A stretch of DNA of 64,000 nucleotides from Diphasiastrum complanatum. Taxonomy: Eukaryota; Streptophyta; Lycopodiopsida; Lycopodiales; Lycopodiaceae. Shown in pieces: positions 61,085 through 64,000 of the stretch (positions are counted from its first letter, which is position 1; the number at the start of each line of letters is the position of its first letter). The stretch lies in the NCBI GenBank assembly GCA_029204225.1, contig CM055098.1, positions 4,329,607 through 4,393,606 of the forward strand, given 5' to 3'. The translations under genes and the position numbers were made by a program. Below the pieces are notes generated by a model. That model was not told where the DNA came from. It made no database searches and worked only from the letters and a program-made list of their open reading frames with translations.

Positions 61085-62735
61085 AGGCGTGCAGGCCATC
61101 CGGGCTACAACTCAGACAGCCCTAGCAAGTGCCACGCTACCGGGCTGCTCACACGGACCTCATGACAGCCTACCAAGCCTTGGAAACATTCATCCAAGAT
61201 GCGGTAGCGGCCAGGTTATCACTGGACATCCGAGTACTACAATTGGCAACCAACAACACCCAGCTGCGAGCAAAAATCACGAAGCTGCAGCAAGAATTGA
61301 TGATAGCTTAGCAACATGAGCTAGATGGACAAAAGAAGATCTTGAAGTTGTAGCAAAAAGAAGACAACCTTAATCAGTATATCCAAAGCCTCTTCAAGGC
61401 AGTAACAGATGCTTCAGCAAAAGTCCAGGAGCTTCAATCTGAAGCCTCACAAAGGCTCGCCCCTCTCAAAACAGAAAATACACGTCTGAGAGCGGAGGTG
61501 CAAGTGCTACAAAATGAGAAGACCGCCTAGCTAGCTCAACGGATACCTGATACAAGGCCGTTGTCACAAGCTGAAATGAATTTATTCTAGCATCAGGTGC
61601 AGGTTTACAACCAAACCTTAAACAACTATCAGGCGGAGTTCGATAAGTACAGGGCAACTGCCAATCAGGAGCTGGCTCAATCAAAGCAAGCACTCAAGGC
61701 CTTCCAAAAGTTTATGGAGCAAAAATCCCAATTCGCCCTAGTGGCAATTCCAGCGCCACCTATCTTCGACGCTACACAAGCATGCTCCAACCAAGAAAAG
61801 AAAAAACAAGCAGCAGGGGTGGGTAGTCCAGATCAAGACTCGGACACACAAGATTAGGGGCCCCAGGATATAGGAGCTGACACTCAAGGGCAAGATACAG
61901 GCTCAGACACGAGCCAAGCGCCAGCCTCATCTTCACAAGGCTCAAGATCGATCTCTGCCAGTCGTGCGTTCAGGAAGCCAGCCTCAGTTGAGGACGAAAT
62001 CAATACATATCTAGCGCAGTTTCCCCATGAAAGTTCCTGCGGCAGCTGGCAATTATTTGTATCAATAAAGGAGATCAACGGAAACGAGCTTGCATATACT
62101 CCTACCTTAGGAGATCAACCAGCACGGCGGAAACGACTATTCGGACATGACCCTACGTCCATCAGGGCATACATTACCAATCCAAGACAATTGTGGGTCA
62201 ATGCCCACTACCTCCCCTACCCACGTCGAGTTAAATGGGCGAATTGTGGCCATATTAGAAATTGGCCAAAAATCGAATCAAAATACGGGTGGAAAATGGA
62301 CATAGATGCTCGAAGGGCTCTCGTTCAGTTTTTCCAACAATTCCTCACCTGTCCAGATCCAACAGTCCTTGCAGCCGCACATTATGTCCGGTACTTGGAA
62401 TATTTGATGGGAGTCCCCACCAAATGGGACGATATTTTACCAGCTATTTGCTTTGATCCTAATATCGCCCTGGTCTCAGAAAAAGTTGACAACCAACTAC
62501 TAGTGGCGCGAGTGTACTATAGATCAGGACTACTCGGCGATCCCTGGCCTAGCATATTCTAGTAATGGGTCGACCAGAACTGGCTTACTGGTGTGCATAA
62601 ATCCTTCCACACCCAGAAGAATAAGAAGACCCTAGCCAGGTTGGAATTCATAGAAGACATCATTGGATATCTCATCCACCAGAGGTGCACCAGGCGAACG
62701 ATCTACTGAACCGGCAGAGTGCCGAGGGACCGACA
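61085..62735 (+). pseudogene. Gypsy C ORF3, C-terminal two thirds
   Basis: It keeps the coiled-coil part (61100-61720: LDIRVLQLATNN, ITKLQQELMIA, YQAEFDKYRATANQEL), the polar linker and the C-terminal domain best seen at 62150-62570: IRAYITNPRQLWVNAHYLPY, then KIESKYGWKMDIDARRALVQ, VPTKWDDILPAICFDPNIAL and VARVYYRSGLLGDPWP. Stops at about 61309 (TAG), 61351, 61855 and 62560. A further Lys/Arg-rich tail (KSFHTQKNKKTLARLEFIED, 62600-62660) continues almost to the LTR. No known domain is recognised. Of the copies in the window it gives the best view of the C-terminal domain. Confidence 0.7.
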
Positions 62736-62755
62736 CTACTTCAAGTCATGGGTCC

Positions 62756-63751
<996 letters not shown>

Positions 63752-64000
63752 GGGTCATACCCATGATCAAATTGATCAGATGTTTAGTCGTTTTTCCAAA
63801 AGACTAAGACGAAACAAGACATTTTCTTTACCAGTGATTCTGAGAATTGTTGAAGAATCATACGTGCCAAAGCCAAATGTGTCATTAATTAGGCATACTT
63901 CAATGAAAGTTACATCCCTATTAGTGAAAACTTTATAGGTATCTAAGAATTTGACAGGAATCTATCTGAGACTCTACCCTATGTCCTAGATCTGTGATTC
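63752..64000. other. Right flank, unassigned
   Basis: About 250 bp with no similarity to the elements in this window and no coding features that I can support. Confidence 0.5.

Overview
The window comes from a plant nuclear genome. It holds one spliced host gene, an acid invertase (GH32, beta-fructofuranosidase) with the plant 9-nt mini-exon, and otherwise almost only plant transposable elements: a hAT DNA transposon, three related copia elements plus an inverted copia fragment, and four copies of one Ty3/gypsy lineage. The species cannot be read from the sequence. Very long CT/CA microsatellites and dense nested retrotransposons suggest a large repeat-rich genome; a fern-like genome is a weak guess.

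Layout: 1-2341 is upstream non-coding DNA. 2342-13549 is the invertase, seven coding exons giving about 604 residues. Its last intron is 7.2 kb because a decayed hAT transposon of about 5.9 kb sits in it in antisense orientation (about 6486-12432). 14049-16275 is a truncated gypsy gag-protease copy (A). 16276-19108 is mostly unrecognised DNA with a (CT)n tract. 19109-27663 is gypsy copy B, without a full 5' LTR. 27664-39072 is copia element Cop2, interrupted at 28022-33681 by its relative Cop1. 39073-42037 is an inverted fragment of another Cop2-family copy. 42038-54346 is gypsy copy E, interrupted inside integrase by the minus-strand copia Cop3 (43782-49265). 53584-63751 is gypsy copy C, which shares its 5' LTR with the 3' LTR of E, giving the order LTR-internal-LTR-internal-LTR. 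The last 250 bp are unassigned flank.

The gypsy lineage has a tRNA-Asp type primer site, no visible chromodomain, three to four gag zinc knuckles, a long leader carrying repeated short motifs in both orientations, and a large extra coding region (ORF3) between integrase and the 3' LTR. ORF3 has a coiled-coil middle and a conserved C-terminal domain that I do not recognise. These features fit the Athila/Tat side of Ty3/gypsy. ORF3 is the most novel-looking item in the window.

No retroelement here looks able to move by itself: all have stops, frameshifts or internal deletions. Cop1 comes closest, with one frame broken by two nonsense codons and a late frameshift. The invertase looks intact: every junction is GT-AG, phases add up, and all three catalytic carboxylates are present.
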